Shown here in pieces: positions 1 through 7,020 of a stretch of 7,100 bases of DNA (position 1 is its first letter; each line of letters opens with the position of its first letter). The translations under genes and the position numbers were made by a program. The stretch spans positions 1,812 to 8,911 of the forward strand of contig DJVC01000044.1 of NCBI GenBank assembly GCA_002440765.1, given 5' to 3'. Under the pieces are notes generated by a model. It was not told the origin of the DNA. It saw only the letters and a program-made list of their open reading frames with translations, and made no database searches. Origin of the DNA: a bacterium UBP3_UBA6266 (GTDB taxonomy: Bacteria > Auribacterota > UBA6266).

Positions 1-746
1 GTATGGGCGGAGCTCAAGCCGTGGCGGCATTTGCTTTCGGAACGGAAAGTGTTCCCAGAGTCGACAAGATAGTCGGCCCGGGAAATATATTTGTTTCCTG
101 CGCTAAAAAACAGGTTTACGGTCTGGTTGATATCGATATGGTTGCCGGGCCAAGCGAGGTTATGATAGCCGCCGACAAATCTTCAAAAATTCCGTATATT
201 GCGGCCGATATGCTTGCGCAAGCCGAACATGATGTGTCCAGCAGAATATTTCTGGTTTCGGATTCAGGGGTTGTACTGGAAAACGCGGAAAAAGAAGTTT
301 ATAAACAGGCAGTGAAATTATCCAGAAAGAAAATTTTATCCGAAGCCCTGCGTAACAATACTTTCCTTGTGCTTGTTCGCAATAAGCAGCAGACGGCGGA
401 TATAATCAACTTAGTCGGCCCCGAACATCTTGAGATAATGTCGGAAGATGCTGATTATATCCTGAAAAGAACCAATAATGCGGGGGCTGTATTCATAGGG
501 GATTGGTCTCCCGAAGCGGTCGGGGATTATGTTGCCGGACCCAGCCATGTTCTGCCTACCGGCGGAAGAGCCAGGTTTTTTTCGGCATTATCCGTTGATG
601 ATTTCTTGAAAAATATTTCCACAATTAAATATTCCAGAGATGGCTTAAGAAAAGCGTCAAAATATGCGATTAAGCTTTCCGATACCGAGGGGCTTGGAGC
701 TCACGGGAATTCAATAAAGATCCGCTTGAAAGAAAATTGCCGTTAA
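1..746 (+). CDS. hisD: Histidinol dehydrogenase, 3' part (N-terminus off left edge)
   Basis: This is a zinc-dependent cytosolic enzyme that oxidises L-histidinol to L-histidine with two NAD+, the last step of histidine synthesis. The window opens inside a codon (the first two bases are its end) just before a conserved GGAQA motif. The visible 247 residues (numbered from the ATG at 3, which is internal and not the start) carry GPGN (26-29), DMVAGPSE (45-52), LAQAEHD (71-77), VGPEHLE (138-144), GDYVAGPSH (174-182) and EGLGAH (229-234). Q73, H76, D175 and H234 match the expected zinc ligands, and E141-H142 the catalytic Glu-His pair. These align within one residue of E. coli numbering (Q259, H262, D360, H419) with an offset of about 186, so roughly 185 residues are missing at the N-terminus. 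The TAA stop at 744-746 lies 1 nt before hisC. Confidence 0.97.
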   Translation, partial: MGGAQAVAAFAFGTESVPRVDKIVGPGNIFVSCAKKQVYGLVDIDMVAGPSEVMIAADKSSKIPYIAADMLAQAEHDVSSRIFLVSDSGVVLENAEKEVYKQAVKLSRKKILSEALRNNTFLVLVRNKQQTADIINLVGPEHLEIMSEDADYILKRTNNAGAVFIGDWSPEAVGDYVAGPSHVLPTGGRARFFSALSVDDFLKNISTIKYSRDGLRKASKYAIKLSDTEGLGAHGNSIKIRLKENCR

Positions 747-747
747 T

Positions 748-1800
748 ATGAATTATTTCAAAAAGGAAGTTCTGAAACTAAATCCTTACATTCCCGGTTT
801 TCAGCCGGTTGGGAGTGATTATATCAAGTTAAATACAAACGAGAATCCCTTTCCTCCTTCGGAGAAAGTGGTCTCTTCGGTAAAAAAAGCCGCCAACCGG
901 GACCTTAAATTATATCCCGACCCTTTATCAACCGGGCTTGTTAATGCGGCTGCGGGATTTTTCAATGTGAAAACATGTAATATAATGGCCGGAAATGGAT
1001 CTGACGAGATAATCTCCGTAATATTTAAAGCTGTGCTCAACAGGTCGGATACCGTTGCCATTACATTTCCGACCTATTCACTTTATAGGGTCCTTGCTGA
1101 AATTAACGGGGCTTCAGTTAAGGAATATTTACTGAAGGACCAAACCAGAATCCCCGGGGAAATGATTACTGCGGATTCCAAATTGATAATTTTATCGAAT
1201 CCTAACGCTCCTACGGGCTGCGCCTTTGATAAACCTGATATTGAAAAATTATGCGTGTCAAACAGGAAATCTTTAATCGTTATAGATGAAGCGTATGCGG
1301 ATTTTGCGGAAAATAACTACCTTTATCTGATTAAAAAATATAAAAATGTGATTATTACAAGGTCAATGTCCAAATCGTTTTCACTTGCCGGCGCCAGATT
1401 GGGATTTGCCGTGTCCTGTAAAAAAAACATAGATATACTTTTAAAAGTGAAAGATTCCTATAATGTGAACAGGTTAAGCGCCGGAGCCGGAAAATCCGCA
1501 TTTGAAGATAAAGAATATTTCAGCAAGATGGTGCGTGCAGTTAAAAAAAACAGGGCATATCTTGCTCTTAATCTTAAGAAACAGGGCTATACCTGTTTCC
1601 CTTCACAGGCGAATTTTGTTTTTGCAAAACCGCCCTGCGGTGCCGAAAAATTGGTCGCATTCATGAAAAAAAAGAAAATATTGATAAGACACTTTAAATT
1701 GAGATGGCTGAGGGACTTCGTCCGTATCAGCGTTGGAAACAGGAAAGAGATAGACAGATTTTTAAAAGAATCGGGAAAAATAAATGAAACGGAGGGGTAA
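748..1800 (+). CDS. hisC: Histidinol-phosphate aminotransferase
   Basis: This 350-residue PLP enzyme (fold-type I, class II aminotransferase) converts imidazole acetol phosphate and glutamate to histidinol phosphate and 2-oxoglutarate. It has the usual HisC length. Motifs in order are LNTNENP (28-34), LYPDP (55-59), GNGSDEI (82-88), FPTYSLY (107-113), LSNPNAPTG (149-157), VIDEAYADF (178-186), SMSKSFSLAGARLGF (206-220) and RISVGNR (326-332). K209 in SMSKSF is the expected Schiff-base lysine; N153, D180, Y183 and R217 are expected PLP contacts, and R326 the substrate-carboxylate arginine. The ATG is 1 nt after the hisD stop with no convincing Shine-Dalgarno (only GAAAG about 15 nt upstream), so translation probably depends on coupling to hisD. 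Class I/II aminotransferases can act on related substrates such as aromatic amino acids, but the motifs and his context make HisC the clear call. The gene has three runs of eight A, all in frame. Confidence 0.97.
   Translation: MNYFKKEVLKLNPYIPGFQPVGSDYIKLNTNENPFPPSEKVVSSVKKAANRDLKLYPDPLSTGLVNAAAGFFNVKTCNIMAGNGSDEIISVIFKAVLNRSDTVAITFPTYSLYRVLAEINGASVKEYLLKDQTRIPGEMITADSKLIILSNPNAPTGCAFDKPDIEKLCVSNRKSLIVIDEAYADFAENNYLYLIKKYKNVIITRSMSKSFSLAGARLGFAVSCKKNIDILLKVKDSYNVNRLSAGAGKSAFEDKEYFSKMVRAVKKNRAYLALNLKKQGYTCFPSQANFVFAKPPCGAEKLVAFMKKKKILIRHFKLRWLRDFVRISVGNRKEIDRFLKESGKINETEG
1791..1797 (+). promoter_or_regulatory. Shine-Dalgarno site of hisB, inside hisC end
   Basis: GGAGGGG lies in the last codons of hisC, directly before its TAA stop, with the hisB ATG following the stop without a gap. 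It is one of the two strongest ribosome binding sites in the window and fixes the hisB start at 1801. Termination of hisC and initiation of hisB occur at the same spot. Confidence 0.85.
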
Positions 1801-2388
1801 ATGAAAAGAACCGCCCTTGAAAAAAGAAAAACCAGGGAAACAGATATAACGGTTAAAGTTAATTTAGACGGGAAAGGTATAGGCAATATCTCGACAGGGA
1901 TAGGATTTCTGGATCATATGCTGGAACTTTTTTCAAAACATTCCTTAATGGATATTGAGATAATTGCAAAGGGGGATATCCATGTTGATTTTCATCATAC
2001 GGTTGAAGATATAGGTATAGTCCTGGGCACTGCCATACGCAAAGCGCTCGGAAAAAAATCGGAGATTACACGTTTCTGCTCGGCGCGGATTCCCATGGAT
2101 GAAGCATTGGTCGAGGCCTCTCTTGATATCAGCGGCAGGCCTTATCTGGATTATAAAGTTAAAACAAGACAGGTAAAACTCGGGACTTTTAATGTTTCTC
2201 TGGTAAAAGAATTTATGAGGGCCTTCGTTATGAACTCCGGAGTTACACTTCACCTGTCGCTTATTCACGGCGAAGATTTGCATCACATATATGAAGCAGT
2301 TTTTAAATCCCTGGCTAAAGTTTTCCGTGAAGCGGTAAAGATAGACAGAAGAGTTAAAGGTACTCCTTCGACAAAGGGCAGGCTTTGA
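1801..2388 (+). CDS. hisB: Imidazoleglycerol-phosphate dehydratase (monofunctional)
   Basis: This 195-residue enzyme dehydrates imidazole glycerol phosphate to imidazole acetol phosphate, the substrate of HisC. It needs Mn2+ and in the family assembles into a 24-mer. Conserved blocks are GFLDHM (35-40), HVDFHHTVEDIG (61-72), PMDEAL (98-103), DISGRPY (109-115), KEFMRAF (136-142), HHIYEA (161-166), and STKGRL (190-195) at the C-terminus. H39, H65, H66, E69, H151, H161, H162 and E165 are the histidine/glutamate set expected to bind the two metals. The length matches dehydratase-only HisB; there is no N-terminal HAD phosphatase domain as in E. coli, so histidinol-phosphate phosphatase must be another gene. 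One mild oddity is D159 where most homologues have Asn (usual G-x-N-x-HH; here GEDLHH). The start is set by the strong ribosome binding site at 1791-1797. Confidence 0.97.
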   Translation: MKRTALEKRKTRETDITVKVNLDGKGIGNISTGIGFLDHMLELFSKHSLMDIEIIAKGDIHVDFHHTVEDIGIVLGTAIRKALGKKSEITRFCSARIPMDEALVEASLDISGRPYLDYKVKTRQVKLGTFNVSLVKEFMRAFVMNSGVTLHLSLIHGEDLHHIYEAVFKSLAKVFREAVKIDRRVKGTPSTKGRL

Positions 2389-2398
2389 GATTTAAAAA

Positions 2399-3016
2399 AT
2401 GAAAAGAATAGCGATTCTTGATTATGGGATGGGAAATTTAAGGAGCGTCCAGAAGGCTTTTGAATGTATGGGTTCGCGCGCCTTACTGAGTGACGATAAA
2501 CATGAAATTGAATCTTCCGATGCCCTGGTTGTCCCGGGAGTAGGGGCATTTGATGACTGTGTGATAAACATTAAAAAATCCGGGCTGGATAAAAGTATAG
2601 TTAATTTTATAATGTCGGGCAGGCCGTTTTTCGGGATTTGCCTGGGTTATCAGGTTTTATTCGAAGGTAGTGAAGAAGGGACGGAAAGGGGTCTTGGTAT
2701 ATTGAAAGGCAATGTCGTCAAATTCAGGCATGCGGAGAAAATACCCCATATGGGGTGGAATACATTGGAACTTCCGGAAAGAGGAATCAGCTGTCCTCTT
2801 TTCAAAGGAGTGAAGAATGGGGACTTTTTTTATTTCGTGCATTCTTATTATGTGGATCCCATGGATAAGAAATCCGTGTCTTCATGGACTGAGTATGGCG
2901 AACGTTTTGCGTCTTCTGTTTTTACGGACAATATCTTCGCTTGCCAGTTCCATCCCGAGAAAAGCCAGGATAACGGTTTAAAAATAATAAAAAATTTTAT
3001 CGAAACGGTGAAATAA
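2399..3016 (+). CDS. hisH: Imidazole glycerol phosphate synthase, glutaminase subunit
   Basis: This 205-residue class I glutamine amidotransferase hydrolyses glutamine and passes ammonia to HisF. The N-terminal DYGMGNLRSV (8-17) is characteristic of HisH. PGVGAF (46-51) is the oxyanion-strand segment, GICLGYQ (79-85) holds the nucleophile C81 (Tyr replaces the frequent Met after LG), PHMGWN (116-121) and FVHSYY (146-151) are HisF-interface family motifs, and QFHPEKS (183-189) supplies H185 and E187 of the triad. Length is normal. It starts 10 nt after hisB with only a weak TGAGA at 2386-2390 as possible ribosome binding site, so its start is supported by homology rather than by a good site. 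Its stop overlaps the hisA ATG by one base (TAATG). Its partner HisF is encoded one gene further on. Confidence 0.97.
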   Translation: MKRIAILDYGMGNLRSVQKAFECMGSRALLSDDKHEIESSDALVVPGVGAFDDCVINIKKSGLDKSIVNFIMSGRPFFGICLGYQVLFEGSEEGTERGLGILKGNVVKFRHAEKIPHMGWNTLELPERGISCPLFKGVKNGDFFYFVHSYYVDPMDKKSVSSWTEYGERFASSVFTDNIFACQFHPEKSQDNGLKIIKNFIETVK

Positions 3017-3744
3017 TGATTATAATACCCGCGATTGATATAGTAGGCGGCAAATGCGTAAGGTTACAGCAGGGCAGGGCCGAAAAACTTACGAAATATT
3101 CCGATTCTCCGGTAACGATTGCGAAAAAATGGGAGAATGAAGGGGCGGGCTTTCTTCATATTGTGGATCTTGACGGTGCTTTCAAAGGGTCTCCGGTCCA
3201 TTTTGATTTGGTTGTTGAGATATTAAAGCAGATAAACATACCGATTGAGATCGGGGGCGGCATAAGGGATTTGGATACGATTGAAAATTACCTGGCGGCC
3301 GGGGCCAAAAGAGTTGTATTGGGAACATCCGCATGTGAGGACAGGGCTTTTATAGAAAATATAAAGGAGGCCTTTCCGGGCAAAGTAATAATATCGGTCG
3401 ATGTCAAAGACGGGTTTGTAGTTAAGAGAGGGTGGCTGGAAAAATCATCCTTAAAAGCGCCGGATTTCGTAAAGCTTATAAAAAAGATGGGATTTGATGA
3501 AGTAATATATACCGATATTTCCAAAGACGGTATGCTGGTTGGGCCGAATATAGAAGGGTGCAGAAAAATTATAACGGAAAACAATATCAAGGTAATTGCT
3601 TCCGGCGGCATTGGTACCCTTGCCGATATCAGAAAATTGTCCGGTCTTTCCAAAATCGGTTTAAAAGGGGTTATAATAGGCAAAGCGCTTTATGACGAAC
3701 GCTTTTCACTGCGGGAAGCTTTGGAGATTGCAGATGCTTGCTAA
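3016..3744 (+). CDS. hisA: ProFAR isomerase (phosphoribosylformimino-AICAR-P isomerase)
   Basis: This 242-residue (beta/alpha)8 barrel performs the Amadori rearrangement of ProFAR to PRFAR, the substrate of HisH-HisF. The N-terminus [17 protein letters not shown] carries D8, the first catalytic Asp. VDVKDG (128-133) carries D129, the second catalytic Asp, and YTDISKDG (165-172) holds T166. The phosphate-binding loops are IGGGIRD (79-85) and ASGGIG (195-200). Half-barrel symmetry typical of HisA/HisF is visible as the paired GGGI and SGGI loops. The length is normal. Bifunctional PriA of actinobacteria (HisA plus TrpF) has the same fold; nothing here specifically indicates TrpF activity, although no trpF is seen in the window. 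The ATG overlaps the hisH stop by one base, with GGTGA at 3007-3011 as a weak ribosome binding site. Confidence 0.96.
   Translation: MIIIPAIDIVGGKCVRLQQGRAEKLTKYSDSPVTIAKKWENEGAGFLHIVDLDGAFKGSPVHFDLVVEILKQINIPIEIGGGIRDLDTIENYLAAGAKRVVLGTSACEDRAFIENIKEAFPGKVIISVDVKDGFVVKRGWLEKSSLKAPDFVKLIKKMGFDEVIYTDISKDGMLVGPNIEGCRKIITENNIKVIASGGIGTLADIRKLSGLSKIGLKGVIIGKALYDERFSLREALEIADAC
3723..3726 (+). promoter_or_regulatory. Shine-Dalgarno site that decides the hisF start
   Basis: GGAG inside the end of hisA is followed by a 7-nt spacer and the ATG at 3734. It supports the start that gives [11 protein letters not shown], the canonical HisF N-terminus, over the upstream in-frame ATG at 3692, which would add 14 unrelated residues. 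Confidence 0.75.
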
Positions 3745-4492
3745 AAGAATAATACCGTGTCTTGATGTTAAGGAAGGCCGTGTAGTTAAGGGTATTAATT
3801 TCGAGGGTTTGAAAGACGCTGGCGATCCTGTTGAAATTGCCGGGGTTTACAATAAGATGAATGCCGATGAACTTGTTTTCCTTGATATTACAGCCTCCCA
3901 TGAGAAAAGGAAAATAATGATTGAAGTTGTCCGAAAAACAGCTGAAAAATGTTTTATACCTTTAACCGTAGGGGGTGGCATAAGCACAATAGAAGATATC
4001 CGGCAGCTTCTGAACAACGGCGCTGACAAAGTTTCAATAAATACGCCGGCGGTCAGAGATCCCCGCTTTATAAAAAAGGCATCTTCGATTTTCGGCTCCC
4101 AGTGCATTGTCGTAGCTATAGATGCCAAAATGCAGGGCCCCGGACTATGGAAGATATTTATTAACGGCGGCAGGACACCTGTTGAAAAAAACGCAGTTCT
4201 CTGGGCGAAAGAAATCGAGTCTTTAGGCGCGGGGGAAATATTGCTGACCAGCATGGATGCTGACGGAACAACCGATGGATATGACATTCAATTGACAAAA
4301 ACGGTTTCTACAGCCGTTTCTATACCCGTTATCGCTTCCGGCGGCGCAGGGAATGCGGAACATATATACCGGGTCTTTAATGAGGGTTTTGCCGATGCCG
4401 CTCTGGCGGCATCGATATTCCATTATAATAAATTATCAGTGCCGGAGGTAAAAGAGTACCTGATGAGAAAAGGAATACCGGTAAGAATATAA
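3734..4492 (+). CDS. hisF: Imidazole glycerol phosphate synthase, cyclase subunit
   Basis: This 252-residue (beta/alpha)8 barrel uses ammonia delivered by HisH to turn PRFAR into imidazole glycerol phosphate and AICAR. The start [20 protein letters not shown] is the standard HisF opening; D11 and D130 (in VAIDAK) are the two catalytic aspartates. Other motifs are LDITAS (50-55), TVGGGI (78-83), [13 protein letters not shown] (94-106), TSMDADGT (172-179) and ASGGAGN (201-207). R5, E46, K99 and E168 match the four gate residues of the ammonia channel known from T. maritima HisF (R5, E46, K99, E167), so the HisH-HisF channel should work. The gene overlaps hisA by 11 nt and the two barrels are homologous by ancient duplication. 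A start at 3692 is possible on paper but lacks homology and would lie 53 nt inside hisA. Confidence 0.97.
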   Translation: MLAKRIIPCLDVKEGRVVKGINFEGLKDAGDPVEIAGVYNKMNADELVFLDITASHEKRKIMIEVVRKTAEKCFIPLTVGGGISTIEDIRQLLNNGADKVSINTPAVRDPRFIKKASSIFGSQCIVVAIDAKMQGPGLWKIFINGGRTPVEKNAVLWAKEIESLGAGEILLTSMDADGTTDGYDIQLTKTVSTAVSIPVIASGGAGNAEHIYRVFNEGFADAALAASIFHYNKLSVPEVKEYLMRKGIPVRI

Positions 4493-4505
4493 AATGTAAT
4501 GTCAC

Positions 4506-4511
4506 GGAGGG
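4506..4511 (+). promoter_or_regulatory. Shine-Dalgarno site of hisI
   Basis: GGAGGG lies 6 nt before the hisI ATG, in the 25-nt gap after hisF. This strong site indicates that hisI is translated independently rather than by coupling. The rest of the gap shows no promoter or terminator; it contains only a trivial ATG-TAA at 4494-4499. Confidence 0.85.
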
Positions 4512-4517
4512 AAATTA

Positions 4518-4913
4518 ATGGATAACATTATAAAGAACATGAAGTATGATTCAGCTGGCTTGATCCCGGCCGTTGTGGTAGATGTTTCGGATAATGAAGT
4601 ATTGATGGTGGCATATATGAACGGGGAATCTTTGAAAAGAACTATAGAATCGGGGAAGATGACTTACTGGAGCAGGTCGAGACAGCAATTTTGGGTAAAA
4701 GGCGAAACATCCGGGAATATACAGGTTGTGAAAGAAATAAGGGCTGACTGTGACAGGGATTGCCTGCTTTTTAAAGTTGAACAAAAAGGCGGCGCGGCCT
4801 GTCACACAGGATACAGAAGTTGTTTCTTTAATAAATATGTCAACGGGGAATGGAAAGAGTGCGGGGAAAAGATTTTTGACCCCGGCGACGTTTACGGCAA
4901 AAAGAATGGATAG
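4518..4913 (+). CDS. hisI: Phosphoribosyl-AMP cyclohydrolase (PRA-CH only)
   Basis: This 131-residue Zn/Mg enzyme hydrolytically opens the adenine ring of PR-AMP to give ProFAR, the substrate of HisA. Family motifs are VLMVAYMN (28-35), TYWSRSR (49-55), GETSGN (62-67), DCDRDCLL (77-84) and CHTGYRSCF (95-103). C78, C95 and C102 are the expected zinc cysteines, and the D77-D79-D81 cluster the expected magnesium site. The protein ends shortly after the domain, so there is no fused C-terminal HisE pyrophosphohydrolase as in E. coli HisIE (about 200 residues). The short C-terminal tail [16 protein letters not shown] (112-127) has no obvious motif. HisE must be supplied from outside the window. It follows hisF and lies 11 nt before trpE. 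Confidence 0.96.
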   Translation: MDNIIKNMKYDSAGLIPAVVVDVSDNEVLMVAYMNGESLKRTIESGKMTYWSRSRQQFWVKGETSGNIQVVKEIRADCDRDCLLFKVEQKGGAACHTGYRSCFFNKYVNGEWKECGEKIFDPGDVYGKKNG

Positions 4914-4924
4914 GTTATAAATAT

Positions 4925-6406
4925 ATGTTTTATCCCGACAAAAAAATGTTTATCAAAAAAGCGAAGAGAGGTAATCTTGTTCCGGTCTTCAAAGAAATTC
5001 TTGCGGATATGGAAACGCCTGTTTCCGCCTACATGAAAATCGCGTCGAAAGAATACGGATTCCTGCTTGAAAGCGTTGAAGGCGGCGAAAATATTGCGAG
5101 ATATTCCTTTTTAGGAGCCGATCCCACTCTTGTCTTTTCATCCAAGGGCAAGGAAATTACTATATTGGAGGAAGGTAAAAAGAGAATTTTCAGGACATCT
5201 AAGACTCCGCTTGACGAACTAAAACATCTTATGGCCAGATATAAGCCTGTTGAAGACAGCCGGTTGCCGCGTTTTTACGGCGGCGCCGTGGGTTATATCT
5301 CATATGACTCAGTGCGTTTTTTTGAGCCGAAAGTCCCGGATTCAAATACGGATACTCTCGGTTTTCCCGATAGCTTGTTTATGATAACGGATACCATCGT
5401 GATATTTGACCATGTCAACCATACCATGAAAGTTGTAGGCAATGCGTTTATTAAGGGCAGCCCGGCGAAAGCGTATGATAATGCGGTAAAGAAAATAAAC
5501 GCGGTAATATCAAAACTCAGGAAACCTTTAAAGCCGCTTCCCGCTGAATCGTATATTCCTGTTAAGAAATCAAGAGTAAAATCAAATATGACTAAGGCAA
5601 ATTTTGAGAGGATTGTTAAAAAAGCAAAGGGATATATAAAAGAGGGAGATATCATTCAGGTTGTTTTATCCCAGAGATTTCGCGTTGACTTCAAGACATC
5701 GGAGTTCAATCTTTACAGGGCATTAAGGTCTGTCAACCCGTCTCCTTATATGTTTTATCTTAAACTGGGGAATATCGGGATCATAGGTTCTTCTCCCGAA
5801 GTGCATGTGAGATGTGAGGACGGCAATGTCGAGCTGAGGCCCATAGCGGGAACCAGGATAAGAGGCTCCAGCGAAGAAGAAGACCTGAAACTGCAAACAG
5901 AATTACTCAAAGACGAAAAAGAAAAAGCGGAACATATAATGCTCGTTGATTTAGGCAGAAACGATATAGGAAGAGTCTGTAATCCCGGTTCCGTGAAAGT
6001 AAAAGAACTTATGGTAATCGAAAAATATTCTCACGTTATGCATATAGTTTCTGATATCAGCGGGAAATTAAAAAGGGGATTTGATATCTATGACCTGGTG
6101 AAAGCAACCTTTCCCGCCGGAACAGTGAGCGGTGCCCCCAAGATAAGAGCTATGCAGATAATAGATGAGCTTGAAAAAGATAAGAGAGGGATATACTCGG
6201 GGGTAATCGGGTATTTCAGTTTTTCGGGAAACCTGGATTCTGCTATTGCCATAAGAACAATGGTTGTTAAAGGGAAAAAAGCGTTTATTCAAGCGGGGGC
6301 CGGGATTGTTGCGGATTCGGTTCCTGAAAAAGAATTTTTTGAAACCGTTAATAAAGCGGAAGCTATGGTAAAAGCCATAGAATTAGCTGAAATGTTTAAA
6401 AATTAA
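4925..6406 (+). CDS. trpE: Anthranilate synthase component I
   Basis: With glutamine-derived ammonia from TrpG, this 493-residue enzyme converts chorismate to anthranilate and pyruvate. The N-terminal domain (about 1-200) starts in the usual way, with LVPVFKEI (18-25) and ETPVSAY (30-36). LLES (47-50) and NPSPYMFY (271-278) are the two motifs of the tryptophan feedback site, so allosteric inhibition is likely. The catalytic domain has PIAGTRIRG (306-314), [12 protein letters not shown] (336-347), VMHIVSD (371-377), GTVSGAPK (399-406) and [15 protein letters not shown] (460-474). E336, H373, T400, R444 and E473 sit at a constant offset of 25 from residues I recall for enterobacterial TrpE (E361, H398, T425, R469, E498). 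Ala in PIAGT, where PabB has Lys (PIKGT), argues against aminodeoxychorismate synthase. It starts 11 nt after hisI with a weak ribosome site (TAGG at 4911-4914); M8 at 4946 is a less likely start. Confidence 0.96.
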   Translation: MFYPDKKMFIKKAKRGNLVPVFKEILADMETPVSAYMKIASKEYGFLLESVEGGENIARYSFLGADPTLVFSSKGKEITILEEGKKRIFRTSKTPLDELKHLMARYKPVEDSRLPRFYGGAVGYISYDSVRFFEPKVPDSNTDTLGFPDSLFMITDTIVIFDHVNHTMKVVGNAFIKGSPAKAYDNAVKKINAVISKLRKPLKPLPAESYIPVKKSRVKSNMTKANFERIVKKAKGYIKEGDIIQVVLSQRFRVDFKTSEFNLYRALRSVNPSPYMFYLKLGNIGIIGSSPEVHVRCEDGNVELRPIAGTRIRGSSEEEDLKLQTELLKDEKEKAEHIMLVDLGRNDIGRVCNPGSVKVKELMVIEKYSHVMHIVSDISGKLKRGFDIYDLVKATFPAGTVSGAPKIRAMQIIDELEKDKRGIYSGVIGYFSFSGNLDSAIAIRTMVVKGKKAFIQAGAGIVADSVPEKEFFETVNKAEAMVKAIELAEMFKN

Positions 6407-6409
6407 TCC

Positions 6410-6413
6410 GGAG
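6410..6413 (+). promoter_or_regulatory. Shine-Dalgarno site of trpG
   Basis: GGAG, 6 nt before the ATG at 6420, lies in the 13-nt gap after the trpE stop. It supports the chosen trpG start and near-equal translation of the two anthranilate synthase subunits. Confidence 0.8.
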
Positions 6414-6419
6414 AACGGT

Positions 6420-6983
6420 ATGATCTTGTTGATAGATAATTACGATTCCTTTACATATAACATTGTCCAGTATATAGGAGAATTGGGTTATACTCCGCTT
6501 GTCTATCGCAATGATAAGATTTCTTTAGAAGACGTTGAAAAAATAAAGTTTGAGAAGCTGATTATTTCGCCCGGACCATGCACTCCCCGTGAAGCGGGCA
6601 TTTCCGTTGAGCTGATAAGAAAAATATCGGGCAAAAAACCTATTCTCGGAGTATGCCTGGGGCATCAATGTATAGGGGATGCCTTTGGGGGAAAGATAGT
6701 AAGGGCGGATAAACTCATGCACGGTAAAACTTCGATGATTTATCATAACGGCAAAGATATTTTCGAAAATGTGGAAAACCCGTTTATTGCCACAAGATAT
6801 CATTCCCTTGTAATCGAGAAGAATAGTGTTCCTGATTGCCTGGATATTACCGCCGTAACAAAAGAAAAGGAGATAATGGCCGTAAAACACAGGAAATTTC
6901 CGGTATGGGGTGTCCAGTTCCATCCGGAATCGGTATTGACCAAAGAAGGAAAAAAAATAATCAATAATTTCCTGAAACTTTAA
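6420..6983 (+). CDS. trpG: Anthranilate synthase component II (glutamine amidotransferase)
   Basis: This 187-residue class I glutaminase supplies ammonia to TrpE. The N-terminus MILLIDNYDSFTYN is diagnostic for the TrpG/PabA family. SPGPCTPREAG (50-60) is the oxyanion-strand loop, GVCLGHQ (77-83) holds the nucleophile C79, HGKTS (101-105) and TRYHSL (125-130) are substrate and interface motifs, and GVQFHPES (164-171) supplies H168 and E170 of the triad. Length is normal, with no fused TrpD phosphoribosyltransferase. In many bacteria one such subunit also serves PabB in folate synthesis; sequence alone cannot exclude that dual use, but its place 13 nt after trpE makes anthranilate synthase its main job. 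The gene ends with TAA at 6981-6983 and is not followed by trpD. Confidence 0.95.
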   Translation: MILLIDNYDSFTYNIVQYIGELGYTPLVYRNDKISLEDVEKIKFEKLIISPGPCTPREAGISVELIRKISGKKPILGVCLGHQCIGDAFGGKIVRADKLMHGKTSMIYHNGKDIFENVENPFIATRYHSLVIEKNSVPDCLDITAVTKEKEIMAVKHRKFPVWGVQFHPESVLTKEGKKIINNFLKL

Positions 6984-6988
6984 AAACA

Positions 6989-7002
6989 GCCGGTTTTCCG
7001 GC
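6989..7002 (+). other. Small GC hairpin after trpG
   Basis: GCCGG-TTTT-CCGGC forms a perfect 5-bp stem with a 4-nt loop, starting 6 nt after the trpG stop. It is preceded by an A-rich stretch but followed by ATTATAAAGGG, not a T-run. The only T-run (7024-7031) is 21 nt away and lies inside the next gene. It is therefore at best a weak or factor-assisted terminator, or an mRNA 3' stabilising structure. Confidence 0.35.
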
Positions 7003-7020
7003 ATTATAAAGGGCGGCAGG

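Noticed and set aside
3..5. ATG at position 3 as the start of a short hisD
   Set aside because: It falls within the conserved GGAQA region at about residue 187 of HisD. The gene clearly continues off the left edge.
1420..1673. Three runs of eight A in hisC (1420-1427, 1543-1550, 1666-1673) as programmed slippage sites
   Set aside because: The frame is intact through all three, each encodes lysines in a lysine-rich protein, and no alternative-frame product or stimulatory structure is evident.
3692..3733. Upstream in-frame ATG extending hisF by 14 residues
   Set aside because: The added residues have no HisF homology and would lie inside hisA. The ATG at 3734 has a GGAG site 7 nt upstream and gives the canonical HisF N-terminus.
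4891..4924. Possible promoter before trpE (TTTACG and TATAAA)
   Set aside because: The spacer is 19 nt and the -10-like box ends 3 nt before the trpE ATG, leaving no room for a leader with a ribosome site. In AT-rich DNA such matches are expected by chance.
4925..6406. trpE read as pabB (aminodeoxychorismate synthase)
   Set aside because: The PIAGT motif has Ala where PabB has Lys, and both tryptophan-binding motifs ([12 protein letters not shown]) are present, as expected of TrpE.
6525..7004. 159-codon open frame on the minus strand opposite trpG
   Set aside because: It lies entirely opposite a gene with full family motifs, its translation shows no recognisable domain, and it has no context of its own. 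It is a shadow frame, like the other antisense frames (for example 3847-4287 and 3288-3683).
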